Source: Lewinella sp041392765
GTDB taxonomy: Bacteria > Bacteroidota > Bacteroidia > Chitinophagales > Saprospiraceae
Direction: 5' to 3'
NCBI GenBank assembly: GCA_041392765.1
Contig: JAWKLL010000010.1
Span: forward strand, 62,001 to 126,000
DNA: 64,000 nucleotides
Made by a program: the position numbers and the translations under genes. The notes under the pieces were generated by a model that made no database searches, was not told the origin of the DNA, and worked only from the letters and a program-made list of their open reading frames with translations. Below, piece after piece: positions 9,981-19,240 of this stretch; position 1 is the first letter of the stretch, and every line of letters starts with the position of its first letter.

Positions 9981-11253
9981 ATACCTGTTTTGGTTGTTAG
10001 TCATCCTTTGGCACGGCTTGATACTGGGGCTGCTTGGCTGGGTGTTTCGGGAACAATATCTTTATTTTCTTTTGTCTCAACCCTTTGTTTTACTGTCTCT
10101 TTTATTAGCCTGGCAGGTATATCGCCATTACCAACGTCCATTCATGTTGATGGAAGCAGGCAAAGGTGCCTTACAAGACAGAGACTTTTCAGTAAAGTTC
10201 CGGTCAAGTAAAAGTAGCGAGTGGAATGAACTCATCGGTCTTTACAACCAAATGATAGATTCCTTGCGGGAAGAGCGTACTGTTTTGCAAGAACAGCACT
10301 ATTTTTTGCAAAAACTCATCGAAGCATCGCCCAGCGGTATCCTTATCTTGGATCACGACCGCAGGATAACGGTCTGCAACCCTGCTGCTGTTGGAATATT
10401 GGGGTTTAACCCGATGGAGAATCCCCATACACGCCATCCGCTATTAGATGTTGTTGCTACAATGGAATCCGGGGATACCCACACGATTACGCTTGAAAGT
10501 TCGGAGCACTACCGCGTGGACGCAGGTGATTTTATGGATCGTGGTTTCCCACGGATGTTTTTACAAATCCACGCTATGACCCACGATATTTTGGTAGCAG
10601 AAAAACGCGCTTATGGCAAAGTCATTCGCATGATGGCGCATGAGGTTAACAACAGTATCGGTGCTGTCAATTCTTTATTGCAAACCTTTGCGGATACAAG
10701 CGTACCCGTCGATGAAAGCTGGGTAGAGGATATTCGCAGTCATCTTCCCATTGCTATCATGCGCAATGAGCGGTTGAACGTTTTTATGCGCAATTTTGCA
10801 GAGGTGGTGCGTTTGCCGCAACCCCTATTGTCCCGAACGAATATCACGGAACTGATAGCGGATACCGTACAACTTTTACTTGTTCAGGCCGAACAACAAC
10901 AAACGCAACTGGTTTGGAGCAGCCCCACCGTGCCTTTGTATGTGCAAGCAGACCCGCACCAAATGGAACAAGTGTTCATCAACATTATCCGCAATGCGAT
11001 GGAGAGCCTGCAACGCGGAGGGCAAATAAAGATTACACTCCAAGACCGGCATCTAACCATAGCCGACAATGGCCCCGGATTATCCGACGAAGCTGCCGCC
11101 GCCATATTTACGCCTTTTTATACCACCAAACCCAACGGGCAAGGTATTGGCCTCACCTTGATTCGGGAAATTCTGAGCAACCACCACTTCCGTTTTTCAC
11201 TCCAAACAGGAACGGACGGCTGGACGCGGTTTGCTGTTTTTTTTGATGAGTAG
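9970..11253 (+). CDS. Membrane sensor histidine kinase, NtrB-like
   Basis: Partner kinase of the preceding NtrC-like regulator. The start at 9970 (MRAKYLFWLLVILWHG) overlaps the regulator's end and leads straight into two transmembrane segments within the first 60 residues. A HAMP-like and PAS region follows (EASPSGILILDHDRRITVCN). The phospho-acceptor His is near residue 224 (MMAHEVNNSIGAVNSLL). An HATPase_c domain has N box FINIIRNAMESL, G1 ADNGPGLSD, a short FTPFYTTKPNG stretch and G2 GQGIGLTLIREIL. There is almost no periplasmic loop between the two membrane helices, so the signal is probably sensed in the membrane or cytoplasm. Confidence 0.93.
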   Translation: MRAKYLFWLLVILWHGLILGLLGWVFREQYLYFLLSQPFVLLSLLLAWQVYRHYQRPFMLMEAGKGALQDRDFSVKFRSSKSSEWNELIGLYNQMIDSLREERTVLQEQHYFLQKLIEASPSGILILDHDRRITVCNPAAVGILGFNPMENPHTRHPLLDVVATMESGDTHTITLESSEHYRVDAGDFMDRGFPRMFLQIHAMTHDILVAEKRAYGKVIRMMAHEVNNSIGAVNSLLQTFADTSVPVDESWVEDIRSHLPIAIMRNERLNVFMRNFAEVVRLPQPLLSRTNITELIADTVQLLLVQAEQQQTQLVWSSPTVPLYVQADPHQMEQVFINIIRNAMESLQRGGQIKITLQDRHLTIADNGPGLSDEAAAAIFTPFYTTKPNGQGIGLTLIREILSNHHFRFSLQTGTDGWTRFAVFFDE

Positions 11254-11267
11254 TGGGGCGATACGCT

Positions 11268-12119
11268 CTACCCCGGCCAAACCAAAAGCGGAATGTGGGT
11301 GTAACCAGCCGTTTTTTTACTTTGGCTTACGTGGAACAACTCGCTAAAGAAGTTCCTGCGGGGGCGCACCAACACTTGCATATCCACGTGGTACATGAGG
11401 TTGAAGGCTTCTAAGGCTTCGGTCACATCGTCTTCCTCGGACTGGTGGAAGGTAATGGGGATACCCGTGAGTTTGTCTTTGAAAACGTGGATCATTTCGT
11501 CTAAATCAACCTCTTTGCGTTCGCGTTCGTCCGCAACGATGTGTAGGCAGCGAATCTCAGGAGTCATAGGCTGTAGGTACTCACTCAGTTTGAGGAGGTG
11601 CAGCACATCGGCTTGTCGCAAATCGGTAGCAAAACTAATGCGGTGTAGCGGGCGATAAGCGGCTTCAACAGGAACGACCAAAACAGGCACGTGAGGGTGG
11701 TCGATCACATCAGCGGCTACGCTGGTCATCCACCAAGGTTTGGCAGCAGCACCATTGGTACCTATGAGGATAAGGTCAATTTGTTGTTCATCTGCTTCAT
11801 CATTGACGGTCATACCGATAGGGCCAATGGCTACCTCAGATGTTAATACAGGGGTATTCACCAATTCTTCCCCGATTTCATCTAACACTTCGTCTGCCAT
11901 ATTACGCAATCGATCTCTGGTGTCATCGAGCAGTTTTCGGTTGATAGCTGACATGCTCTGTGGTACATCTATCACTGCATCCGGAATGGGTTCCATTACG
12001 TGTAGCAATGACAGTTCAGCCTGATAGGCATCCGCTAACTGCATGGCAAAGCGCAGTGCATTGCGAGATGCGGCGCAAAAATCTAATGCACACAGTATTT
12101 TATTGATTCCAGCATCCAT
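11268..12119 (-). CDS. Tandem-domain universal stress protein (UspA family)
   Basis: Cytoplasmic stress protein with two UspA domains. Starting at 12119 gives MDAGINKILCALDFCAASRN, the usual first beta strand; an upstream Met adds 19 atypical residues. Domain 1 ends with an ATP-binding-type loop (LIGTNGAAAKPWWMTS, then VPVLVVP). Domain 2 (HRISFATDLRQADVL to the end) lacks a clear G-2X-G-9X-G loop, as in other Bacteroidota tandem Usps where only one half binds nucleotide. The gene is convergent with the sensor kinase, with a gap of only 14 bases. Confidence 0.9.
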   Translation of the reverse strand: MDAGINKILCALDFCAASRNALRFAMQLADAYQAELSLLHVMEPIPDAVIDVPQSMSAINRKLLDDTRDRLRNMADEVLDEIGEELVNTPVLTSEVAIGPIGMTVNDEADEQQIDLILIGTNGAAAKPWWMTSVAADVIDHPHVPVLVVPVEAAYRPLHRISFATDLRQADVLHLLKLSEYLQPMTPEIRCLHIVADERERKEVDLDEMIHVFKDKLTGIPITFHQSEEDDVTEALEAFNLMYHVDMQVLVRPRRNFFSELFHVSQSKKTAGYTHIPLLVWPG

Positions 12120-12434
12120 GAGTCGATTGGTTTTTGTTTCCACCACAAAGGAGCAGGAAAAGCCATTAACTTGCAAACGCTATCATCAGAAGAATAGGAT
12201 GATTTTATCACCTGTGTAAAAACTCGTGAATTAGAGATAAGAAATCGAACAATATGCACGCAATAGATAGTCAGTTGGCTGTTTTCCGTGCGAGGGATAG
12301 GAGCGGACGTGCCGACCGCAGGGAGGTACTGGAGCGGATAGCCCGACCCCTGTTTTGCAGGGGCGCACCCTAATGTGTTGATTTTTAATTCATTACCTTT
12401 GTTGGTTACCCATGATTCATCTTAAAAATGTAAA
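12120..12434. other. Intergenic region with a dispersed repeat copy
   Basis: No gene seen. Positions about 12288-12372, read on the minus strand, have the layout CCCCTG-AAAA-CAGGGG, GGGCTATCCGCTCCAG, ACCTCCCTGCGGTCGG, CGCTCCTATCC. This matches the copy near 60970-61040 block by block. Confidence 0.55.
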
Positions 12435-12467
12435 AAACCTGCACCCCCTCGAAGGCTGTGCAGGTTT
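12435..12467 (-). terminator. Rho-independent terminator of the outer-membrane protein gene
   Basis: A 10-base stem AAACCTGCAC/GTGCAGGTTT followed, on the minus strand, by a T-run. It lies about 57 bases past the stop codon at 12524. Confidence 0.75.
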
Positions 12468-12523
12468 ATAAAGGCAATAGTTTTCAAATGGGTGATTCAG
12501 GGTAGTGTGTGGTTATAATGGGA

Positions 12524-13126
12524 TCAATCGGTGTTAATAGTGGTGTTATTATTAATGCCCCAGCTAAGGCCGAAGCGCATTTCCACTTGGGCAAAAGGAG
12601 CGGACATATCGCCGCTATCCAAGCCTAATGGGGTGCTTTCGCCCACGAATCGGTAGCCGCCTTCAAAGCCCAATCGGAACCATTGGAAGACGTTGAGTTC
12701 AATGCCTGCTGATGGTTGGAATACAAAGACCCTGTCGGAGCCGTCTCCTTCTGTAAGGCTGGCTTTGCCGCTGCCTGTAAGGAACGTGATGCGGGGGTGT
12801 ATCAATTTGGTGGATTGAGGCGAGATGCTCACCACAGGCTCTCCATAACGAAACTGTAGGCCAGCGATGCCATCATTAAAATTGATAGGGTCGCGGGTTT
12901 CATAGCGGCCCCATCCTACGAAAAGGGTTCGCCCGAACTCTACACCGCCATAGCCGCCACGGATGAGCGTCCATTCGTCGCCATTGAAGGCGCTGAAATT
13001 ATAGGTGGCGGTTCCCCATGCACCTGATAGGCGCAGGTTGGTTTGGTTGAAGAGGGTTTCTTCTTTTTGTGCCTGTAGGTTCAAACCAATGAGGCAAACA
13101 AACAACATCATCGCAAAGGCTCTCAT
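12524..13126 (-). CDS. Predicted outer-membrane beta-barrel protein
   Basis: A 200-residue exported protein of unknown role. It has a signal peptide (MRAFAMMLFVCLIGLNLQAQ), then repeated amphipathic strands rich in Gly and aromatic residues (WGTATYNFSAF, GGYGGVEFGRTLFVGWGRYE, LGFEGGYRFVGE). It ends with a strand-like VEMRFGLSWGI. This is the look of the small beta-barrel proteins common in Bacteroidota outer membranes. It stands alone between two terminators. No ligand or transport function can be inferred. Confidence 0.7.
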   Translation of the reverse strand: MRAFAMMLFVCLIGLNLQAQKEETLFNQTNLRLSGAWGTATYNFSAFNGDEWTLIRGGYGGVEFGRTLFVGWGRYETRDPINFNDGIAGLQFRYGEPVVSISPQSTKLIHPRITFLTGSGKASLTEGDGSDRVFVFQPSAGIELNVFQWFRLGFEGGYRFVGESTPLGLDSGDMSAPFAQVEMRFGLSWGINNNTTINTD

Positions 13127-13277
13127 ATTAAGTTGGTTTTTTGGGGTGATTTAAAAGAATACCCGCAAGTTAAAGCCAAGTCACTTACCGCGCCACTCCT
13201 TTAACCACCTTTAACCTCCCTTAACAGAAACCTAACTAAAAACCAATCCTTTTCTTTTGCGCGATCTTAATGATTTT

Positions 13278-13349
13278 AACAGCCCCCTCCATTGCTCGCC
13301 TAAAACCGCTCAATTGGGAAGATTTAGACTCAGGCTGAAGGGGGCTGTT
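13278..13349 (-). terminator. Terminator-like inverted repeat after the PNGase-like gene
   Basis: An 11-base perfect arm AACAGCCCCCT/AGGGGGCTGTT with a long, partly unpaired loop lies 20 bases past the stop codon at 13369. A T-rich tract follows on the minus strand. Confidence 0.55.
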
Positions 13350-13368
13350 AATGCTGTAACGAGTTGCT

Positions 13369-16300
13369 TTATTTTATTCCAGTTTTTACCAACTCGCGAT
13401 ACCACGTTTTTCCTTGCGTGGTGAGTTGTACGATGTATATGCCCGACGGGTAGTTTGTCAAATCCACTCGTTGGTTGGTGCCTTCTGGGATGAGTTGTAC
13501 GGCTTGCTTTTGCAGCACACGTCCAGTCATATCCGTCAGTTGCCAAACGGCATCCTGGTACGCAAACCCAGTACATTCAATGGTGGCCCAATCCACCGTA
13601 GGATTCGGGTACACGCTTACGCGCAAAGGGTTCTCTAAGACTTCGTCGGTATCCGTTGTTTGTGGAATAACGAAATCGTAGTGCAGATCGCCACCAAAGT
13701 CTGGGTCGAAATTTTTTATCCCTGCATAGAAAGTAGGCGTGAGTCTTCTGGTGAAAGAGAGGGTACCGACACCCACATTAATACCCGCAACTTGCCAATA
13801 CCAAAACTCAAGTCCATCGCCGCCATCATCTTCAAAAGTAAGGGAGTAGCAGCCTGCTGGCAATAAAATTTCATCTCGGTAGGTAGTGGCAGCGGTCATG
13901 CCTCCGCGTTCCATGACTACTTCGCCCGCAGCATTGCGAATCTGGTATCGGTTTTCTTCCGGGCGATTATTGGTTTTGATTTGGATAAAAATGGGCTGCA
14001 TGTATTCAAAAACTTGTGCAGGCTGGAAGGTGGAACGCATCTCATTATTGGTTTCATAAGAATCGGTGCCATTGTTTGGCGAGTCGATACGGACGATGAA
14101 CTCCTTGTTGTCGTCAGGAGTATCCCAAAAATGGAGGTCATCCAGGGGTAAGGCTACTTCCGTTTTTTCACCAGCCGAAAGGTTGCCTGCCCAAGTGTAA
14201 GATGCGGCACCACCGCCTGGTACTTCATATTCGATATGCAAAGAAGTGATGGGGGCCGCTCCGTTGTTTTTAATGACAATAACAGGCGTATTGCAGGCGG
14301 GGTTCAATCGTTCGTGTTCCACTTTGCTACTAGGGCGAATGATATCCTCTATGGCTGCATCCAATTCAAAATTCATGGGGCCATAGGATACCAATTGAGC
14401 GGATACCAAATAATTGGCTTCCGTCAGAGAAGCACCGTTTACACCATAGTCGATACCAACGGTGCTTCCAGCCGTTGAAGGTAGCCAATATTCGTGCAAG
14501 TCGGTAGCCATGCCCGGACACCAACCAGCTCGGTCGAATATCCATGTACCCCCTTGTGGGTAAACAGGGTTCTCACCGCATGCTTTCCATACATCGAAAC
14601 GGAAGTCTTGCCCACCTCCATTGAGGTTGATGTAGTGCTCACGAGGTACAAACTCTCCATTTTGCCCGTGTCCCGTGATGCTCATGCGCAGTTTGTAGGC
14701 ATCGGCCTCAGGGTGCAGTACCAGATTGCGGGGTTCAAAAATAGCATCGCTTTGGATATCGTTGTACCAACCTCTTCCAAAAGGCCATATATTTTCAATA
14801 GAAAGGACGTTCCGCGTAGGGGTGCCTGTAATAAACAGGAAAGAAATATCCATCTCTTCCTGAAACTCACCCCCCATCTCCAAGGAAAGGTAGCGCTCGC
14901 CTATCAATACCGGGGCAAAGTCAGTCACATCGAAGGTGAATGTTTTGCCTTGGTTGCCCAAGTCAAGTCCATTGCCATAAGGCGTAACCATCGACAAAAG
15001 CTCGAATTTGGCAGGAAACTTGCGGTGATAGGTAAGTTGTGCAATGTCCAACGTCCCTTCGGGTGTGATGGGGTAGGTGGCTAAAGAGAGACCATTTTCA
15101 TCCACGAGGTATGTCTCGATAGCGGGAAATAACTCAACCGTTTGCACCCACTCCAAGTCGTTGGTGCTATTAATGGTGAACGACTGAACGGTAGCAGGTG
15201 CAACGAGGAATGAATCAACAACCCACACATCACTCACCGTACTGTTGTGCACTCCTTGGTCAAAGATAATGTTGGGGCGGTTGTTGCTGGTTGTCCAATT
15301 GACGAATAGATCTTTGCCACGGAAAGCCCTCCATCCGGGGCCGAAAAAGGTAGCATCGTATCCACCGACAACATCATGCGCTACCAAACCAGCGCCCTCA
15401 TTCAAGGGGTAATGCGCTAACAAGTTGCCATAAGAGGGGTGGTCAACAGGGATATCATCCGTAAACATTATCTGCCGGATTTGCTCTGCGTTCAAAGCTG
15501 CACTCCACAAGCTGATATTATCCACGTGGCCGGGATAGCGCAAGTTGCCCACCGCATCGGCACCAACATTCATGATAGTGGCTGAAATAGGGCGACTTTT
15601 TCCAGATTCACTGTGCCACAATTCACCATTGAGATAAATGGCCATAACACCCGTACTAATATCTTTGGTGAACGCCCAGTGATTCCAACGTCCTGCCAGT
15701 GCCGTTTGGTTAGCTGCTTTGCTGATTCTGTCGTAGCCTGTACCGTCATTGCCGCAGTCCCAGTAAATTTTTCCGTCACTCCATGGTAGGTGAACATTCA
15801 TTTGACGGCGATTGGCAGCATCTCTTGCTTCAAAGATAGTGGTATTGGAGGTAAGCGCGGCATCTAAGCCAAAAGTCCAGAAAGACACTGTTACCGCATT
15901 TTGCATACCTAAGGCAGCCGTAGGTAGAGGCAAGTAGCCATTGCCATCGATAACAGCATAATGATCTGCTTGTTGGGTAGCAACCATACTGCTTGCCGCC
16001 GAAGCTGTATGTCCAGTAACGAAGGCCATCACGTCATCCGTACTGCCTGTGTAACTGATGTCTAATAGCAAATTGCTGGTGCCATCCCAGTTAAAAGCCT
16101 GATAAAAAGGCAAAGCCTGCCAACCAACTTGGTCAAAGTAGGCATGATGGAAATACACTTCCGTAAACCCATCAATAGCTGGGTTAGTAGGGTTTAATAC
16201 ATCTTGTGTGACCTGCTTGAGGCGAACCCGTAGAAAGGGAAGGGTAGTACCTGGTGTTTGGATTTGCAACTGAATGGCCGTCATATCTCCAGCTTCCATG

Positions 16301-16804
16301 CCCGCATTCGCTAGTTCAGCGGCTGTGAAAAGATATTGCTGGCGCGAACGTGCAGAAGCCTGCGTCAGGGGGATGGTTTCATTGCCATTACCCAAGGAGG
16401 CACTGATCAAATCGGTTGTATCTAAGTCGGTTCTAATAAGCTGGGTGTAGCGTGTATAAAAATAGTAAGGCACCGTAGTGAAAGGGAAGGATGTGCCAGA
16501 AAAACCACTCACTAGATGGGAGGTGTATCTCGGGCAGAATCAACCCGCGTAGGATCGGTGATAAATGTATTGCAACTGTAGTCCCATTCGCGGCAGCCTA
16601 CATTGCCGCTACCAATAGCAGCATCATGACAACGCATATTGTAGCGCATGAGAATCTTCTCATAAGTCTGACCCTCGTTGGCAGGAAAGGTGAAATAGCC
16701 AGAGCGTACATCGTCTTGCCAACGCAAGGTTTGCACTACAATCGTATCTTGCGCAAATAGCATGCAACTCCCAACGGAGAGTAAAAAAGTACAACAAACT
16801 TCAT
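13369..16804 (-). CDS. Secreted PNGase F-like protein with LamG domain and T9SS tail (frameshifted)
   Basis: Large exported protein related to peptide-N-glycosidase F-type proteins of Bacteroidota. The start is inferred at 16804, giving the signal peptide MKFVVLFLLSVGSCMLFAQ if one T is restored to the T-run near 16780. A second one-base loss near 16512 splits the gene after RDTPPI; restoring it joins PPI-x-VSGFSGTSFPF. Order: N-terminal PNGase-like segment (CREWDYSC); concanavalin/LamG-like domain (VTVSFWTFGLD to LLAHYPLNEG); PNGase F-type double beta-sandwich (QTVELFPAIETYLVDENG, ITGHGQNGEFVPREHYI); adhesion-like strands; C-terminal sorting domain (VYPNPTVDWATI to ELVKTGIK). It may deglycosylate or bind glycoproteins outside the cell. 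Enzymatic activity is not certain from the sequence. Confidence 0.8.
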
Positions 16805-16812
16805 TATCAATA

Positions 16813-17313
16813 TTATTTGAACATTTTCATAAAAGTACCCACCAACCAATTGGTGTCGGATTTAATGAGTGCTTCTAAGGTAGCATCGGCCTTGCTGCTG
16901 AATAGCTTAATGTCCCGAATGACCTCCACGAAGGCATTTTCCTCTGGGGTTTGGGTTGAAATACCGGAGAGTTCATCCAGCACCTTCAGCATGGGTTCCA
17001 ATTCTTTTTTCTTGCGCTGCACGATGATGCACTTGACGACCTTCGACATATCTTTTTCAGCTACAAAAAACTCCTTGCGCTCTCCGGGTTTGAGTTCTTT
17101 GAAAACTAACCCCCAATCAATCAAGGCGCGGATGTTCATGTTGGCGTTGCCCCGCGATATTTTCAATTCTTCCATGATATCGTCGGCAGATAGCGGGGTG
17201 GGTGCAATCAGTAATAGTGCGTGTATCTGCGCCATGGTGCGATTGATTCCCCAGTTGGAACCTAAGGCACCCCAAGATTGAATGAATTTCTCCTTGCCCT
17301 CTTCTACTGTCAT
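16813..17313 (-). CDS. GbsR/MarR-family transcriptional regulator
   Basis: A 166-residue winged helix-turn-helix protein resembling GbsR-type regulators. The N-terminal helix MTVEEGKEKFIQSWGALGSNWGINR leads to a reader helix in ADDIMEELKISRGNANMNIRALIDWGLV and a wing with KPGERKEFFVAEKD. The C-terminal half is a predicted dimerisation helix. GbsR homologues repress transport or osmoprotectant genes elsewhere; that role is not shown here. It is divergent from the DEAD-box helicase, and a perfect inverted repeat (17354-17378) lies between them, so it may regulate itself and the helicase. Confidence 0.85.
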   Translation of the reverse strand: MTVEEGKEKFIQSWGALGSNWGINRTMAQIHALLLIAPTPLSADDIMEELKISRGNANMNIRALIDWGLVFKELKPGERKEFFVAEKDMSKVVKCIIVQRKKKELEPMLKVLDELSGISTQTPEENAFVEVIRDIKLFSSKADATLEALIKSDTNWLVGTFMKMFK

Positions 17314-17353
17314 GGATAATGGTTGGTCTGCTGAATGGAAATAACTATAAAGG

Positions 17354-17378
17354 TAGGTAAATATACTGCATTTACCTA
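17354..17378. promoter_or_regulatory. Perfect inverted repeat, probable operator
   Basis: TAGGTAAAT and ATTTACCTA form a perfect 9-base inverted repeat with a 7-base spacer, in the 113-base gap between the regulator and the helicase. A further half-site-like GGGTAAA follows at 17384-17390. A Bacteroidota -7 element TAATTTTG (17397-17404) lies 19 bases downstream of the repeat. The repeat therefore overlaps the expected -33 region of the helicase promoter, a position suited to repression. The binding protein is inferred from adjacency only. Confidence 0.6.
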
Positions 17379-17426
17379 TAAGCGGGTAAAAAGTGATAAT
17401 TTTGCCGCTAAATTACAATTGAAGGT

Positions 17427-18839
17427 ATGACTTTTTTCGATCTGAATCTTTCCAACCCACTCCTCAACGCCTTAGACGATATGGGGTTGCATACGCCTAC
17501 GCCGATACAGGCAAAGGCTTTTTCTCCCATTATGGCAGGTGGAGATGTGGTGGGTATTGCCCAGACGGGAACGGGCAAAACCTTGGCGTATCTATTGCCG
17601 TCGCTGCGATTGTGGAAATTCCAGAAGCACCGTTTTCCGCAGATCGTCATCGTAGTGCCTACCCGTGAATTGGTCGTACAGATTGTTGAAGAAGTAAAAC
17701 GCCTGACCCAGTACATGACGGTAGAAGTGACAGGCGTTTATGGGGGCGTGAACATGCGTGAGCACGTAGCAAACGTAGAGGCAGGCTTGGATGTAATCGT
17801 TGGTACACCCGGTCGGATGCTGGATTTAGCCTTGCATGGTGCCTTGAAATTCAAGGCAGTACGTCATTTTATCATAGATGAAGTGGACGAGATGCTGGAA
17901 CTCGGCTTCCGGCCACAGCTCAACCACTTGATGACCCTTTTACCTGAACGCCGCCAAAACCTCCTCTTTTCGGCGACGATGACATCCGAAGTAGAGGATA
18001 TCATCGCCGATACCTTCAATTTTCCCGATTATATAGAGGCGGCTGCGGTGGGTACTCCTTTAGAGAATATCACCCAGTTGGGATACCATGTTCCTAATTT
18101 TAATACCAAAATCAACCTACTCCGGCACTTGCTCAAAGACGCACAAACTTACCATCGCGTCTTAGTTTTTGCGCCCAGCAAACGCTTAGCCGATGTGCTT
18201 TTTGAAGCGATTGAGGCCGACTTTCCCGATCAAATAGGAGTTATTCACAGCAACAAAAGCCAAAATTATCGATTCAATAGCCTCCGCAATTTCCAAGATG
18301 GCACTCACCGCATCCTCATTGCCACCGATTTGGTTTCCAGAGGTCTCGACCTCACCGAGGTGTCCCACGTCATCAATTTGGACACACCAGAAGAACCGGA
18401 AAGTTATATCCACCGCATTGGTCGTACCGGCCGCGCCGATAAAACAGGGATTGCCATCACCTTCACTACCGAAGCGGAAATGCCTTGGCTGCAAGCCGCC
18501 GAGGCGCTCATGAACCATACGGTAGAACAACTGCCTTTTCCTGCGGAAGTGCCCGTTTCTAATGTGTTGATTGTGGAGGAAAAACCAGAGCTGAAAGTGG
18601 CCAATGTATTCGTTAAGTTGGATACGCAGGCACCAGGTGCTTTCCACGAAAAAAAGCTAAAAAATGCCAAGCGCCCAATGACGCGCTTCGAACTTACCAA
18701 GTATCGCGGAGAAAAGAAATTGCGCAAAATTAGAAAGCGGAAGAAGAAAAATAATAGCGTTGGTGATGTGTGGGGCTATGGCGGGAAAAATAGCCCAGTT
18801 GGCACCAATCAAGGCGGCGGGAGTGGGAGCTTAGCCTAA
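17427..18839 (+). CDS. DEAD-box RNA helicase
   Basis: ATP-dependent RNA helicase of superfamily 2, likely acting in RNA unwinding or ribosome assembly. Motifs: Q motif region (GLHTPTPIQAKAF), motif I AQTGTGKT, Ia PTRELVVQ, Ib TPGRM, motif II DEVD (a variant of DEAD), motif III SAT, motif V ATDLVSRGLDL, motif VI HRIGRTGR. The 470-residue protein ends in a basic low-complexity tail (KKLRKIRKRKKKNN and a Gly-rich end), typical of RNA contact regions in this family. Its promoter region carries the inverted repeat described at 17354. The frame is intact. Confidence 0.93.
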   Translation: MTFFDLNLSNPLLNALDDMGLHTPTPIQAKAFSPIMAGGDVVGIAQTGTGKTLAYLLPSLRLWKFQKHRFPQIVIVVPTRELVVQIVEEVKRLTQYMTVEVTGVYGGVNMREHVANVEAGLDVIVGTPGRMLDLALHGALKFKAVRHFIIDEVDEMLELGFRPQLNHLMTLLPERRQNLLFSATMTSEVEDIIADTFNFPDYIEAAAVGTPLENITQLGYHVPNFNTKINLLRHLLKDAQTYHRVLVFAPSKRLADVLFEAIEADFPDQIGVIHSNKSQNYRFNSLRNFQDGTHRILIATDLVSRGLDLTEVSHVINLDTPEEPESYIHRIGRTGRADKTGIAITFTTEAEMPWLQAAEALMNHTVEQLPFPAEVPVSNVLIVEEKPELKVANVFVKLDTQAPGAFHEKKLKNAKRPMTRFELTKYRGEKKLRKIRKRKKKNNSVGDVWGYGGKNSPVGTNQGGGSGSLA

Positions 18840-18949
18840 GCTAAGTGGCCACTTCGGCAACGAATAGTAGGGACAAGTGGGGATTTTTGCACCCATATTG
18901 CCTCCATATCACCAACTCTAATGTTGGGGTTACTAGTAGAGCAAAAAAA

Positions 18950-18974
18950 AAGCGCCCTGCTATGCAGAACGCTT
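18950..18974 (-). terminator. Terminator of the tRNA-Leu gene
   Basis: On the minus strand, immediately 3' of the tRNA: a 10-base stem AAGCGTTCTG/CAGGGCGCTT containing two G-U pairs, then a run of T residues (18943-18949). Confidence 0.8.
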
Positions 18975-18975
18975 G

Positions 18976-19061
18976 TGCCCGGAGCGGGACTTGAACCCGC
19001 ACTCCCGGTATGGGAACAGGATTTTAAGTCCTGCGTGTCTACCGATTCCACCACCCGGGCA
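18976..19061 (-). tRNA. tRNA-Leu (anticodon UAA)
   Basis: 86-base tRNA on the minus strand. The acceptor stem is TGCCCGG/CCGGGCA. The D arm, the long variable arm expected for leucine tRNA and the T arm GCGGGTTCAAGTCCCGC are all present. The anticodon stem-loop CAGGA-CTTAAAA-TCCTG gives anticodon TAA. The 3' CCA is not encoded after the discriminator A. Confidence 0.95.
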
Positions 19062-19240
19062 TCTCAAAGCTCTCTTTGCTCCTTTCTGAAGCGGTGCAAA
19101 TGTACGAATATTTGTGAAATAGGGTACAATTGGCTTCTTTTTTTGTAATTCTCTTCTGCAAAATTCTTTTCAATATACTTACTAAATCACGGATTGGTAA
19201 CAAAAACCTTTACGAGATAGTTTCTCACAAGCGGTCAGCC

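Noticed and set aside
17427..18839. Inactive helicase because motif II reads DEVD
   Set aside because: All other motifs are intact and motif II variants are tolerated in this family; no reason to call it inactive.
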